Source: Candidatus Bathyarchaeota archaeon (GTDB taxonomy: Archaea; Thermoproteota; Bathyarchaeia; Bathyarchaeales; Bathycorpusculaceae). From it: a stretch of DNA of 64,000 nucleotides. The stretch is from positions 124,001-188,000 of the forward strand of contig PLYI01000055.1 in NCBI GenBank assembly GCA_003151735.1, written 5' to 3'. The position numbers were made by a program, and so were the translations under genes. Positions 42,946 to 51,740 of this stretch are shown piece after piece. The notes beneath the pieces are model-generated. The model saw nothing but the letters and a program-made list of their open reading frames with translations, was not told where the DNA came from and did not search any database. The stretch's first letter is position 1, and each line of letters starts with the position of its first letter.

Positions 42946-43074
42946 TGGTTTTCCTTAAAATCATTTATCGGGATAAATTTAGATTTATGATTTATGGTCA
43001 AGGAAAGCGACTTGACCAATTTGGAGTTGAATGGGGAAATTTTAAAATGCAAACCATAAGAGTAGAGTAAGCTA

Positions 43075-44433
43075 TTGCGGAGACCCTTCGAATTGGAACT
43101 GAAAAGTTTTAAAGCACTCTTATCTGCACATTACCTGTTAATCGGAGTTCTCATCGCCGCACTCATCGTGTTGGCATCCATGGGAACCTACATCAATTGG
43201 GATGCCCAAACAGAGTTTGAAGCAGCCTCCAGCGTTGTTACCCGCGGCTTTCCTTATGTTACAACTGGCCTTATGATTGATCAGCCGCCATTAGCCTTCT
43301 ACATGACAGCGCCAGTTTTGCAGGCATTTGGCTTGTCATACGTGAACGGCGTAGGTTTTGTCACTGCATTAGGAATTGGCTGCGTTGCGCTCGTTTACGC
43401 TTTAGGCACCCTGCTATATGGGAAGAGAACTGGGTTGGTGGCTGCTGCGTTGTTTGGGCTGGTTCCATGGCAAGTGTTTATGGCGAGAACTTACCTGATT
43501 GATGTCCAATACATGTTTCTGAGTTCGCTGTTTTTGCTCATAGGGATTTTAGCGGTGAAACGCAATTCCGAGAAACTGCTGGCGGTTTCAGGCGTTCTGT
43601 TTGCTTTGGCATTTTTAACTAAACTGTTTGCAATTTTCCTTTTGGTACCGTTTGTGCTCATCGTTTTGTTTAAGGGAAAAGAGAACGGCTTCAAACTTAA
43701 CTTGAAGAAAGCCATGATTTTTTTGGCGCCCTCTTTCATTTTTCAAGCCGTATGGTTCGGCGGATTTGCAAATCAGCATTTCTTCGGGGTTTACTTTGCC
43801 AGTGACCTCACGCACCCAGTCTTGATTGCCGACCCTTCTTTGACGTTTTTGCCCAGAATTTTTGTTGAGAGTGCAGGTTGGTTTTTGTCTGCCGCGGCCA
43901 TTTTCGCGTTGGGTTTAGCATTTTCTTTCAGACGGTTGTTCGCGAAAACTCACTGGGTGGATGTTATTTGCGCCGTCACGATAGTCGCGGTTGTTGGGGT
44001 GGATTTGGGGTTGGTGTTCGGTCGACATTTGCTGGTGCCTTATGTTAGCGCATTCAAATATGATTATGCGGCTTTGCCGTTTGTGTGTTTGCTTGCGGCG
44101 TCTTTGGCTGATAAAAGCAGGTTGCTGTTGGGTTCGCTTGGGAAGTGGAAGGTCAAGTTGTTTCTCGCTGGATTTGGGTTGGTTTTGGTGTTTGGCTCGT
44201 TGGTTGAGAGCGTGATGTTTCTTAACCACTCTGAACCGTATCCGCTGATCGATTTCAAAGTTGATTATGTCGGGCATTATTTCCCTTTCAACGTGTTTAC
44301 GCCTGTAAGCAGCGGTTTCCAAGCATGGCATTACGCCGCGGTTGCTTTGATATTGCTTAGCTTTACTTTTCCGTATGTTGCTGTGGCGTTTAAGAGAGGG
44401 TTCGGTGGGCTGTTGAGGATTTTAGCTAGTTAA
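43075..44433 (+). CDS. GT39-type membrane glycosyltransferase (PMT/ArnT-like)
   Basis: The 452-residue protein has a cytoplasmic N-terminus, a first helix at about 20-42 and at least eight further helices. The conserved first outside loop has GTYINWDAQTEFEAASSVVTRGFPYVTTGLMIDQPPLAFYMTAPVLQ, the GT-C layout with an acidic residue and a PPL stretch. It likely moves sugars from a lipid carrier to a protein or glycan outside the cell. The TTG at 43075 gives a short basic N-terminus. It converges with an MFS transporter gene, overlapping by eight bases. Confidence 0.85.
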   Translation: MRRPFELELKSFKALLSAHYLLIGVLIAALIVLASMGTYINWDAQTEFEAASSVVTRGFPYVTTGLMIDQPPLAFYMTAPVLQAFGLSYVNGVGFVTALGIGCVALVYALGTLLYGKRTGLVAAALFGLVPWQVFMARTYLIDVQYMFLSSLFLLIGILAVKRNSEKLLAVSGVLFALAFLTKLFAIFLLVPFVLIVLFKGKENGFKLNLKKAMIFLAPSFIFQAVWFGGFANQHFFGVYFASDLTHPVLIADPSLTFLPRIFVESAGWFLSAAAIFALGLAFSFRRLFAKTHWVDVICAVTIVAVVGVDLGLVFGRHLLVPYVSAFKYDYAALPFVCLLAASLADKSRLLLGSLGKWKVKLFLAGFGLVLVFGSLVESVMFLNHSEPYPLIDFKVDYVGHYFPFNVFTPVSSGFQAWHYAAVALILLSFTFPYVAVAFKRGFGGLLRILAS

Positions 44434-45640
44434 TTTTGTTTGATGCGTGTTGCCTTTTTGAGAGTAAAAAGACTGCGATGGAGATTAGCAGCAATAGGCT
44501 AAGGGAGAGGAACATTCCTAGGTACCGCAGGTTTGTTGCGAAGATTACGCCGCTCACTATTGGCCCAAGCGTTTGGCCTATATCCATAGTGGTTGAGAGG
44601 AATCCCATTGATGCGCCAACTAAAGCGGTTGGCACCAAGTCGCATACCATGGGTGAAGTTGACGAGAGCACGGTTGCAAAGGAAACGCCATATCCAATCG
44701 CCAGTAAAAGAAGGAAGGAAAATTGAGCAGTGAACGGGATTGCTGCAACTATAAGGCAGCTGGCTACAATACCCATGACTATTGGTCTAGTTCTGCCTAT
44801 ACTGTCCGAGATTCTTCCGATGAGGGGTCGAGCAATAACAAGAGCTACAATTTCACTTCCCGTGATTATTCCCACCGAAAAAAGATCTAACTTCACAACA
44901 TCTATCAGGTATCCTACCAAGAAGAAATCGACTGAACCAAAAACAAAGTATTGGACAGCTTGAACGAAGCTGACGCCTAAAACGCTGGTATTTTGCATTA
45001 TAACTCGCCATCCGCTGAAAATTTTTCTCGGCGACTTCTCCATGGGCGCTGGCTCGGTTGCAAACGTTCGCTTCTCAGCCAAGAACAGCAGTGCAATGAC
45101 AAAAGCGGTTACCCCAGCGATACCCACAGCCACGTAAAGGGTGAAGAAGCTTTCGTTTGTCGCGAAAAGTATGTAACCACCCAGAAACGGCGCCAAAGCC
45201 CTTCCTACAGCCATGGCAGAATTAAAAATTGAAATACGTTCTCCACGCTTGGTCGGAAACAAAGTTGCGATTGATGCTTCAGCCACGGGCACAAAAACCG
45301 CAGTTGCAAATCCATGGTAGAAACGCACGAGCGCAAGCGTCCACCATGAACTTACACCTAAATAGAGGAAGGGAGCGGAAGCAAAAACAAAGGCGGCAAA
45401 CAACAAGACCTTGCGTCTGCCGAAAACGTCGGAGAGTGAGGCTGCGGGTAAGCTGATAAGTATACCGGGGATGGTTGATGCGGCGGCCACTATACCCAGC
45501 AAGTCGTCAGGTGTTCCTAGGCTTGTGGCGAATGGTTTTAAAACAGGGTTTTTTGACATCGTTGAGCTTAGAATCGCAAACAAGCCCATTATGCATATTA
45601 CCAGAAAGAAGGCTTTTTGTGTCCATGTGGTCCTAAGCAT
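44426..45640 (-). CDS. MFS transporter
   Basis: The 404-residue protein has twelve predicted transmembrane helices and the MFS motif SLSDVFGRRKVLL between helices 2 and 3 (about residues 65-78); a second half repeats it as ARPLIGRISDSIGRTRPIVMG (about 265-285). Typical of drug/H+ antiporters (multidrug resistance type). Substrate unknown. Confidence 0.92.
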   Translation of the reverse strand: MLRTTWTQKAFFLVICIMGLFAILSSTMSKNPVLKPFATSLGTPDDLLGIVAAASTIPGILISLPAASLSDVFGRRKVLLFAAFVFASAPFLYLGVSSWWTLALVRFYHGFATAVFVPVAEASIATLFPTKRGERISIFNSAMAVGRALAPFLGGYILFATNESFFTLYVAVGIAGVTAFVIALLFLAEKRTFATEPAPMEKSPRKIFSGWRVIMQNTSVLGVSFVQAVQYFVFGSVDFFLVGYLIDVVKLDLFSVGIITGSEIVALVIARPLIGRISDSIGRTRPIVMGIVASCLIVAAIPFTAQFSFLLLLAIGYGVSFATVLSSTSPMVCDLVPTALVGASMGFLSTTMDIGQTLGPIVSGVIFATNLRYLGMFLSLSLLLLISIAVFLLSKRQHASNKIN

Positions 45641-45761
45641 GCTCTAACCAGAGAAAAACTTGGTTTAGGAACTATTTTTTGTTTGCTATATCAAAGCAAA
45701 GAATGTGGTTTATTAATGGTGTTTCCATTTTGTTTTAGAATTAATAGTTGAAGGCAAAACA

Positions 45762-46451
45762 TTGAGCGTTGCTACGAGAATTCGGCGAAACGAATATTTC
45801 AAATCAGCAATTGTCATCGTCATAATCATTGCTGTGGTCCTTGCGTTTTTCTTCGGATTAGCAGCGGCTCTTGGCACAGCGGTTCCTGTAAGAGTTGTAG
45901 AGAGCGGCAGCATGTGCGTTCCCTACGACGGCGCATGCGATGGATGGAGTCATCCCTTTGCCCATACTCTGCATGTAGGCGACATCATAGTGATCCAGAA
46001 AATTAACCCAGCCGACTTAAACGCCAACTACCCAAACAGCGACATCATCGTCTACGAAAACCCAACCGACCCAACCGCCACGCCAATAGTTCACCGCATA
46101 GTTGCAAAGTATGAAGTCAACGGCACATGGTACTTCCAAACAAAAGGTGACGGCAACGGAAAGCAGTGGCCAGCGATACCTTCACCTCAACAGTACGATT
46201 CAAACACTATCTACCCTGGGAATGGACAAGGTGTTTCCCAGAATTATGTGATAGGCAGGGTTGTTTTGCGGATTCCGTACTTTGGGTGGATTACTCTTTT
46301 CTTAAGGAACAACCCTTGGGGGTTACCAGTGGTTATTACTCTCATACTTTTGATTGTTGTTCTTGAATTCGCCATTCCCATATTAAGGGGGAAGAAAGGT
46401 AAACCTGAAGAAGAAACTAAGAGCCCTGAAGTTGAAAATTTTAGTTTATAA
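45762..46451 (+). CDS. signal peptidase I, archaeal type
   Basis: The 229-residue protein has an N-terminal transmembrane helix (about 18-42), then RVVESGSMCVPYDG with the catalytic Ser (in SGSM), LHVGDIIVIQK, and TPIVHRIVAKY with the His that replaces the bacterial Lys. A second transmembrane helix is near the C-terminus (about 190-212). It removes signal peptides from proteins such as the propellers nearby. TTG at 45762 is the only sensible start. Confidence 0.9.
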   Translation: MSVATRIRRNEYFKSAIVIVIIIAVVLAFFFGLAAALGTAVPVRVVESGSMCVPYDGACDGWSHPFAHTLHVGDIIVIQKINPADLNANYPNSDIIVYENPTDPTATPIVHRIVAKYEVNGTWYFQTKGDGNGKQWPAIPSPQQYDSNTIYPGNGQGVSQNYVIGRVVLRIPYFGWITLFLRNNPWGLPVVITLILLIVVLEFAIPILRGKKGKPEEETKSPEVENFSL

Positions 46452-46452
46452 G

Positions 46453-47010
46453 TTACTGCCGCGTTTTAACCGCTAATTCTTTAACCCATCCACGAATTTC
46501 TTCCCAATCACGCAACTCGTATACGCCAGGCTGAGGCTCTTTAAAACCGTCTTTTTCGAGTTGTGGCCTGATAAAACCGAAGGGTCTGCGAATAATAAAG
46601 TTCATCTTATTGAAGTCCAAGACGCGGCCGAAAAAGCCAGCTGACACTGGGTCAAGGTTGTATTTTGCAATTATGTCTTCGAGGCTTAACTTGCGGTCTT
46701 TCTCCAAATCGCCTGTTTTTCCTTCTCGCTCAGAAACCGACTTCATGGTAGAAGTAAAAATCGCAAACTTTTTTTGAGATAGCTGTTTTTGGAATTTTTT
46801 CAGGAAATCTTCAGCTTCACCTGTTCATTTGCCCATCTGCATGCCGCTGCACACGATTATTAAGTCGTAGGGTGAGATGTCTTTGACTTTCTCGTTTTTC
46901 AAATTAACGATTTTAACTTGTAAGCCTTCGCTTCGAAGAACAGTAGCTATTTCTTCAGACGTGCTCGCTGTTGCGCCATAACGGGTTCCATAAACCAACA
47001 AAGTATTCAT
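46453..47010 (-). pseudogene. flavodoxin-domain protein with an in-frame stop
   Basis: The ATG at 47010 begins a flavodoxin fold: MNTLLVYGTRYGATASTSEEIATVLRSEGL (FMN phosphate loop) and PYDLIIVCSGMQMGK. TGA at 46825-46827 then interrupts, and the frame continues without shift as TGEAEDFLKKFQKQLSQKKFAIFTST into the C-terminal part (46453-46746; PAGFFGRVLDF.. ..FGFIRPQLEKDGFKE). Family members usually have a Trp directly after GK, so the stop replaces TGG. It is like menaquinone-dependent protoporphyrinogen oxidase or a related flavodoxin. One nonsense mutation is the simplest reading. Confidence 0.75.
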
Positions 47011-47130
47011 GTTTACGCCCAACTTCATTGTGTTTATACTTGTTATAAAACTGTTGCACAAGAACTAAATTGCCTAAATAGGGCTTGATTTAAATATCAA
47101 AGTTACCTATTTTTCTGTTAGGGATTTATT

Positions 47131-47589
47131 TTGGTTTCTCAAAAACTTTTAGATTTCTTAAACAAGGGCATAGCCCGTGAACTTCAAGTGAGCATACAGT
47201 ACATGTGGCAGCACATCCAAGTTACAGGCACAGAAGGCGCCATCGTAGAAGACGTTTTTCGCAAAACAGCCATCGCCGAAATGAAACATGCCGAACGCCT
47301 AGCAGAACGCCTGGACTACCTAAACGGCGTAGCCACAACCAAGCCTGACCCGATTTTCGTCAGAGGCAGCCTAATTGAAATGCTCAAGCAGAACGAGCAG
47401 GACGAAGAAAAAGCCATCAACCTCTATAAGCAGGCAATTCAGGCGGCAGCGGAAGAAGGAGACTACACTACAAGGCGGCTACTGGAAGAGATTTTAGCTG
47501 AAGAAGAAACCCACATAAACACTTTCGGAAAACTCTTAGTCGGCATGACCGAACCCTTCACGCAGCCGGGAACCTCACAAATAGAATAG
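47131..47589 (+). CDS. ferritin-like di-iron protein (bacterioferritin-type)
   Basis: The 152-residue four-helix protein has the di-iron ligands: Glu in IARELQVSIQYMWQH, E-x2-H in AEMKHAERLAERLDYL, Glu in DEEKAINLYKQAI and E-x2-H in LAEEETHINTFGKLL. It stores or detoxifies iron in the cytosol. The first codon is TTG at 47131; no longer frame is possible before the upstream flavodoxin region. A terminator-like element follows. Confidence 0.92.
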   Translation: MVSQKLLDFLNKGIARELQVSIQYMWQHIQVTGTEGAIVEDVFRKTAIAEMKHAERLAERLDYLNGVATTKPDPIFVRGSLIEMLKQNEQDEEKAINLYKQAIQAAAEEGDYTTRRLLEEILAEEETHINTFGKLLVGMTEPFTQPGTSQIE

Positions 47590-47625
47590 AAACAAATTGC
47601 GTTCACATTTGGAGCCTAATAGCCA

Positions 47626-47667
47626 ATCGTTGCAGAAACGATAGAGGCGAGAGTTGCCCCTTTTTTT
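47626..47667 (+). terminator. hairpins plus T-tract after the ferritin-like gene
   Basis: ATCGTT-GCAGA-AACGAT (47626-47642) is a perfect 6-base hairpin. A small GGC/GCC hairpin leads into CCCCTTTTTTT (47657-47667), about 70 bases after the stop codon. The 283-base gap to ino1 contains no gene that I can support. Confidence 0.5.
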
Positions 47668-47872
47668 CTCCAAGTGGGGTAGGTCTATTGGCGGAAAAAC
47701 AGCCGATTAATATGTTGAAATTCTGCTTTAAATAAGAAGGGGGTCAATCAAGAGAGACTTATCCTTTTCCAAGATGGCACTAAATCGCCAACAAACCGCA
47801 GTTTCTTTAGAAAAAGTTATAGCGTAGGCGCACATTAAGCCTTCTTTAATTGATGAAATTGGATGGTTATTT

Positions 47873-48958
47873 ATGCCTGAAATTCGCGTAGCACTCGTGG
47901 GCGTTGGTAACAGCGCGTCAGCTCTGGTTCAAGGAACTCAGTACTATAAGGATGCGAAAGAAGACACCACGGTTCCGGGTCTTATGCATGTTAACTATGG
48001 CGGCTACTACATCCGCGACATTCACTTTGTCGCTGCGTTTGAAGTTAACAAGGCTAAAATAGGAAAAGACCTCTCTGAAGCCATCTGGGTCAAACCCAAC
48101 TGCTGCGAAAAATTCGCCGATGTACCCAACCTTGGCGTAAAAGTTTCTCCGGCACCCATCCTCGACGGCGTTGCACCGCACATGCGCGAAGTCTTCAACG
48201 TTTACGACGACAGCAAAACCGCCAAAGACAGCGTCGTCAAAGTTTTAAAGGACGCAAAAACCCAGGTTCTCGTTAACTATTTACCCGTAGGCAGCCACGA
48301 CGCAGTTCGATTCTACGCGCAATGCGCCATCGACGCGGGATGCGCTTTTGTTAACTGCATGCCTGAATTCATCGGTTCTGACTCAACAAAAGAGTGGCCC
48401 GCAAAGTTTGAGAAGGCAGGGCTGCCAGTTTTAGGCGACGACATCAAAAGCCAAGTTGGCGCAACAATTCTTCACCGAAACCTTGTGCGCCTCTGCATTG
48501 ACCGCGGAGTCATCGTTGACGAAACCTACCAGCTAAACCTTGGCGGAGACACAGACTTTCAGAACATGACTGTGGAAAACCGCTTAACATCTAAACGCAT
48601 CAGCAAAACCGAAGCTGTCACAAGCCTTGTCCCCTATGCGTTGCCGACAAGGATTGGCCCATCAGATTACGTGCCTTTTCTTAAGAACAAGAAAATCTGT
48701 TACATTTCACTTAAAGGCAGAAAATTCGGCGACCGCCCCATAAACATCAGCGTCAAACTCGAAGTAGAAGACTCCCCAAACAGCGCTGGCGTAGTCATCG
48801 ACCTTATCCGCGCAGCCAAAATTGCCCTTGACCGCAAAATCGCGGGTGCACTCTTAAGCATGCCTTCCTATGCGTTCAAGCATCCGCCCATACAAGTGCC
48901 AGATTCCCAAGCGCGCCAATGGACAGAAGACTGGATTGCGGGCAAAAGGGACCGCTAA
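47873..48958 (+). CDS. ino1: inositol-3-phosphate synthase (archaeal type)
   Basis: The 361-residue NAD-dependent enzyme converts glucose-6-phosphate to inositol-1-phosphate (also called myo-inositol-3-phosphate), the precursor of archaeal phosphatidylinositol lipids and di-myo-inositol phosphate. Markers are VGVGNSASALVQGTQYY, the middle part PVLGDDIKSQVGATILHRNLVRLC and GGDTDFQNMTVENRL, and the C-terminal PINISVKLEVEDSPNSAGVVIDLIRAAKIAL. The ATG at 47873 is well placed after an AT-rich leader. Confidence 0.95.
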   Translation: MPEIRVALVGVGNSASALVQGTQYYKDAKEDTTVPGLMHVNYGGYYIRDIHFVAAFEVNKAKIGKDLSEAIWVKPNCCEKFADVPNLGVKVSPAPILDGVAPHMREVFNVYDDSKTAKDSVVKVLKDAKTQVLVNYLPVGSHDAVRFYAQCAIDAGCAFVNCMPEFIGSDSTKEWPAKFEKAGLPVLGDDIKSQVGATILHRNLVRLCIDRGVIVDETYQLNLGGDTDFQNMTVENRLTSKRISKTEAVTSLVPYALPTRIGPSDYVPFLKNKKICYISLKGRKFGDRPINISVKLEVEDSPNSAGVVIDLIRAAKIALDRKIAGALLSMPSYAFKHPPIQVPDSQARQWTEDWIAGKRDR

Positions 48959-49038
48959 CCTGATTTTTATTACTTTTGTGAAACTTTTTAAGTTGGACGT
49001 AGATTTGTTATTTACCAAACATTTAGAAGGTTCAAATC

Positions 49039-49449
49039 ATGGTAAAAGTCGATCAATATGAAGTGCCTGAAGGCCTCTACTACTCTAAAGATTTTGAATG
49101 GATAAAAATTGAGGGAGACAAAGTCCGCATGGGTATCACTGACTACGCGCAGAAGTCGTTGCGGGAGATTGTTTACGCTGAATTGCCAACTGTAGGATCA
49201 GAAGTTAAGCAGGGCGAACCCTACGGAAGCTTGGAATCAGTTAAAGCCGTTTCAGATTTGGTTTCAGCAATAAGCGGAACAATCGAAGCAGTCAACGATG
49301 AAGTCTCTTCTAAACCTGAAACCTTAAACGAAGACCCATACGGCAAGGGCTGGTTAGTCGTTGTTAAACCATCAAATCTGCAAGCTGACCTCGCCAACCT
49401 AATGGACTTCGGTAAAGCCGTGGAATGGCATAAAGCACAATCAAAGTAA
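49039..49449 (+). CDS. gcvH: glycine cleavage system H protein (lipoyl carrier)
   Basis: The 136-residue lipoyl-domain protein carries the lipoylated K69 in GSLESVKAVSDLVSAISG. The FEWIKIEGDKVRMGITDYAQKSLREIVYAELPTVGSEV start and LNEDPYGKGWLVVVKPSN end fit GcvH. No glycine cleavage P or T proteins and no lipoylation genes are in the window. It ends 16 bases before a disulfide reductase gene, so the two are likely co-transcribed and may act together. Confidence 0.93.
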   Translation: MVKVDQYEVPEGLYYSKDFEWIKIEGDKVRMGITDYAQKSLREIVYAELPTVGSEVKQGEPYGSLESVKAVSDLVSAISGTIEAVNDEVSSKPETLNEDPYGKGWLVVVKPSNLQADLANLMDFGKAVEWHKAQSK

Positions 49450-49465
49450 ACCGGAAGTAAACTTA

Positions 49466-50812
49466 ATGACTAGACGCGTAGTTGTAATCGGTGCAAATGC
49501 CGCCGGCGTTGAAGCAGCCTCAGCCGCACGCAAAAAAGACCGCACAGCAGAAATCACACTAATCACCCAAGAAAAAAACGCAGGTTACAGCCGCTGCGGA
49601 CTGCCGTTTGTCATCGGCGGGCAAATTCCAAATTTCAAAGACCTGATTGTTTATCCGCCAGCATACTTCCAAATGCTTAAACTAAGCCTCCGCAACGAAA
49701 CAAAAGCCACGGCAATCAACACAAAAGACAAAACCGTAACCATCGCCACCAAAGAAGGCACAACCGAAACACTCCCATACGACAGCCTCGTGATTGCCAC
49801 AGGAGCAGACTCGTTTATGCCACCCATCAAAGGCAAAGAAAAACAGGGAATCCTGAGCCTCCGAGGCATAGAAGACGGCGAAAAAATCGACGCTGCAGTT
49901 AAAGCAGGCGCCAAATCAGCAGTAATCATGGGCGCAGGCTTAATTGGGTTAGAAGTCGGCGTTGGCTTAATGGAGCGGGGCCTGAAAGTTACCATAGTTG
50001 AAATGCTGCCGCAGATTTTGCCACAGTTGCTAGACGCAGACATGGCAAAACAAGTCCAAGAACACTTAGAAGAGAAAGGTATGCATATTTTTACCAATAA
50101 GGGCGTTCAAGAATTTTTAGGCGAAGACAAAGTTACAGGAGTCTTGGCTGGCGGCGAAAAAATAGAGGCTGACTTATTCATTAGCGCTTTCGGAGTAAGA
50201 GCTAACACGAAACTTGCTGTTGACGCAGGCATACCTCTTGGCGACACCCGCGCGATTAAAACTAACGGACGTATGGAAACCGATGTTAAAGATGTCTACG
50301 CTGTTGGCGACTGCGCTGAAGCACCAAACATCATCACCCACAAACCCATGTGCGCACAACTCGGCACCATCGCTGTTCGCCAAGGCAAAGTAGCCGGAAC
50401 AAACGCTGGAGGAGACTACAGCCAGTTCAGCGGCATACTCGCCTCGGCAGTTACTCGACTGTTTGAGATTGAAGCAGGCAGCACAGGCTTAACTGAAACC
50501 GCAGCGGCACGCAACCGCATCGAAGTCGTCACGGGAGCCATAAGCAGCAAAACCAAAGCAGATTACTTCCCAGGCGCCAAACCCATCAAAGTCAAACTGG
50601 TCGTCGAAAAAGAATCCCAACGCATCATAGGCGGCCAAGTTATAGGCGGAGAAGAAGTCACCCAACGCATAAACTGCCTCAGCTTCGCCATCCAAAAAGG
50701 AATGACCGTCAGAGAACTAGCAAAAGTCGACACAGCATACGCGCCACCGCTCTGCGAAACATGGGAACCCATGGTTTTAGCCGCAGAAATGGTTTTGATG
50801 AAACTGCGCTAA
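49466..50812 (+). CDS. CoA-disulfide reductase / NADH oxidase-like FAD flavoprotein
   Basis: The 448-residue flavoprotein has an N-terminal FAD motif (VVVIGANAAGVEAASAARK), the single redox Cys C44 in GYSRCGLPFVIGG, an NAD(P)H motif (AVIMGAGLIGLEVGVGLMERG) and a second FAD motif (DVYAVGDCAEA). The C-terminal dimerisation domain (from about 330) is complete. One Cys rather than a CxxxxC pair marks the CoA-disulfide reductase/NADH oxidase branch. Its link with GcvH suggests it may reduce lipoamide or a thiol carrier, which is inference. Confidence 0.9.
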   Translation: MTRRVVVIGANAAGVEAASAARKKDRTAEITLITQEKNAGYSRCGLPFVIGGQIPNFKDLIVYPPAYFQMLKLSLRNETKATAINTKDKTVTIATKEGTTETLPYDSLVIATGADSFMPPIKGKEKQGILSLRGIEDGEKIDAAVKAGAKSAVIMGAGLIGLEVGVGLMERGLKVTIVEMLPQILPQLLDADMAKQVQEHLEEKGMHIFTNKGVQEFLGEDKVTGVLAGGEKIEADLFISAFGVRANTKLAVDAGIPLGDTRAIKTNGRMETDVKDVYAVGDCAEAPNIITHKPMCAQLGTIAVRQGKVAGTNAGGDYSQFSGILASAVTRLFEIEAGSTGLTETAAARNRIEVVTGAISSKTKADYFPGAKPIKVKLVVEKESQRIIGGQVIGGEEVTQRINCLSFAIQKGMTVRELAKVDTAYAPPLCETWEPMVLAAEMVLMKLR

Positions 50813-50853
50813 GCAGTTCCCCAACTTTCTTCTTTTCTTCAAATTTTTAGGCA

Positions 50854-50887
50854 CTGAAAAACAACATACTAATGAGTTGTTTTTCAG
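50854..50887. repeat. perfect 12-base inverted repeat
   Basis: CTGAAAAACAAC (50854-50865) and GTTGTTTTTCAG (50876-50887) around a ten-base loop. It follows the disulfide reductase by 42 bases; a TATA-like box (50921-50933) for the next gene lies after it. Could be an RNA hairpin at the end of the operon or the residue of a mobile element. Confidence 0.6.
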
Positions 50888-50976
50888 CCAATACCGACCT
50901 ACCCCTCTTAGTGATTATTGGCAAAATTATAAAGGGGACGGCTGACACATTAGCTACTAACCGGTGACTATTTGAT

Positions 50977-51348
50977 ATGAGCAAAAGCGAAATCGCCGTT
51001 ACTTATGAGCCATTCCAAGAAATTGTGATTATGGAGAAAACCCATTTTAACAGCCCTGAAGAAATTGCAAGGTTTACTTCGGTGATTGCTGGGGGCAAGT
51101 TGGCTGGGGTGTACTGGGTTGACGGCGTGGTTTTTCTGTATTTTCCGCTTACCGCTTCAACCGCAATAGTTGCAAAGGAGCTTCTTGAGAAACGCAAGGT
51201 CTACTGGACTTTTGTGGGGTACGCGTTGATGCCGAAGTATATGCCAGTGATTGAAACTAAAGAGAAAATGATTGTGCCAGTAGTTGAGATTACGTCAGAT
51301 CCGATTTTGAAGGCGGTTGCAAACTGGCTGAAAGAACAAAAAGAATAG
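50977..51348 (+). CDS. conserved hypothetical protein
   Basis: The 123-residue protein has MSKSEIAVTYEPFQEIVIMEKTHFNSPEEIARFTSVIAGGKLAGVYWVDGVVFLYFPL and a C-terminal helix (DPILKAVANWLKEQ). The layout suggests a small alpha/beta domain. It ends six bases before the riboflavin kinase gene, so the two are probably co-transcribed. Family unknown to me. Confidence 0.7.
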   Translation: MSKSEIAVTYEPFQEIVIMEKTHFNSPEEIARFTSVIAGGKLAGVYWVDGVVFLYFPLTASTAIVAKELLEKRKVYWTFVGYALMPKYMPVIETKEKMIVPVVEITSDPILKAVANWLKEQKE

Positions 51349-51353
51349 CAACA

Positions 51354-51740
51354 TTGCCAAAGATATTTTTCAAGGGAACGGTTTTTTCAGGAAAGGGCGA
51401 GGGAAAAAAATTTGTGGACTTGCCCTGGGTCAGACGCCAAATTGAGGAAAAACTTGGTTTCTCGCCCTATTCTGGCACCCTAAACCTCCACTTGAATCAA
51501 GAAAGTGTAAAAGGGAAAATTTCGCTCGAAAATGTTAAAGGAAAAATGATTGAGCCCCAGGCAGGTTACTGTCCGGGATTGATGTTCAAAGCATGTATCG
51601 GTGCTTTAGATTGCGCAGTCGTTGTTCCCAAAGTTCCCAATTATCCAAGCGATGTTTTGGAGGTTATTGCGCCTGTTTGTTTGCGTGAAAAGTTTGGATT
51701 GATGGATGGCAGCTTGGTAACTGTGTGCGTTAACTTTTAG
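51354..51740 (+). CDS. ribK: CTP-dependent riboflavin kinase, archaeal (DUF120)
   Basis: The 128-residue enzyme phosphorylates riboflavin to FMN using CTP. It has the DUF120 pattern FKGTVFSGKGEGKKFVDLPWVRRQIEEKLGFSPYSGTLNLHL, GYCPGLMFKACIGALDCAVVVPKVP and IAPVCLREKFGLMDGSLVTV. Starts at TTG 51354, just after the hypothetical gene. It overlaps the convergent AcdA gene by 11 bases. Supplies flavin for the flavoproteins here. Confidence 0.94.
   Translation: MPKIFFKGTVFSGKGEGKKFVDLPWVRRQIEEKLGFSPYSGTLNLHLNQESVKGKISLENVKGKMIEPQAGYCPGLMFKACIGALDCAVVVPKVPNYPSDVLEVIAPVCLREKFGLMDGSLVTVCVNF

Noticed and set aside
46825-46827. TGA as a recoded Trp or selenocysteine codon
   Set aside because: TGA ends many intact genes here, and no SECIS-like element or other in-frame TGA at Trp sites was seen; a nonsense mutation is simpler.
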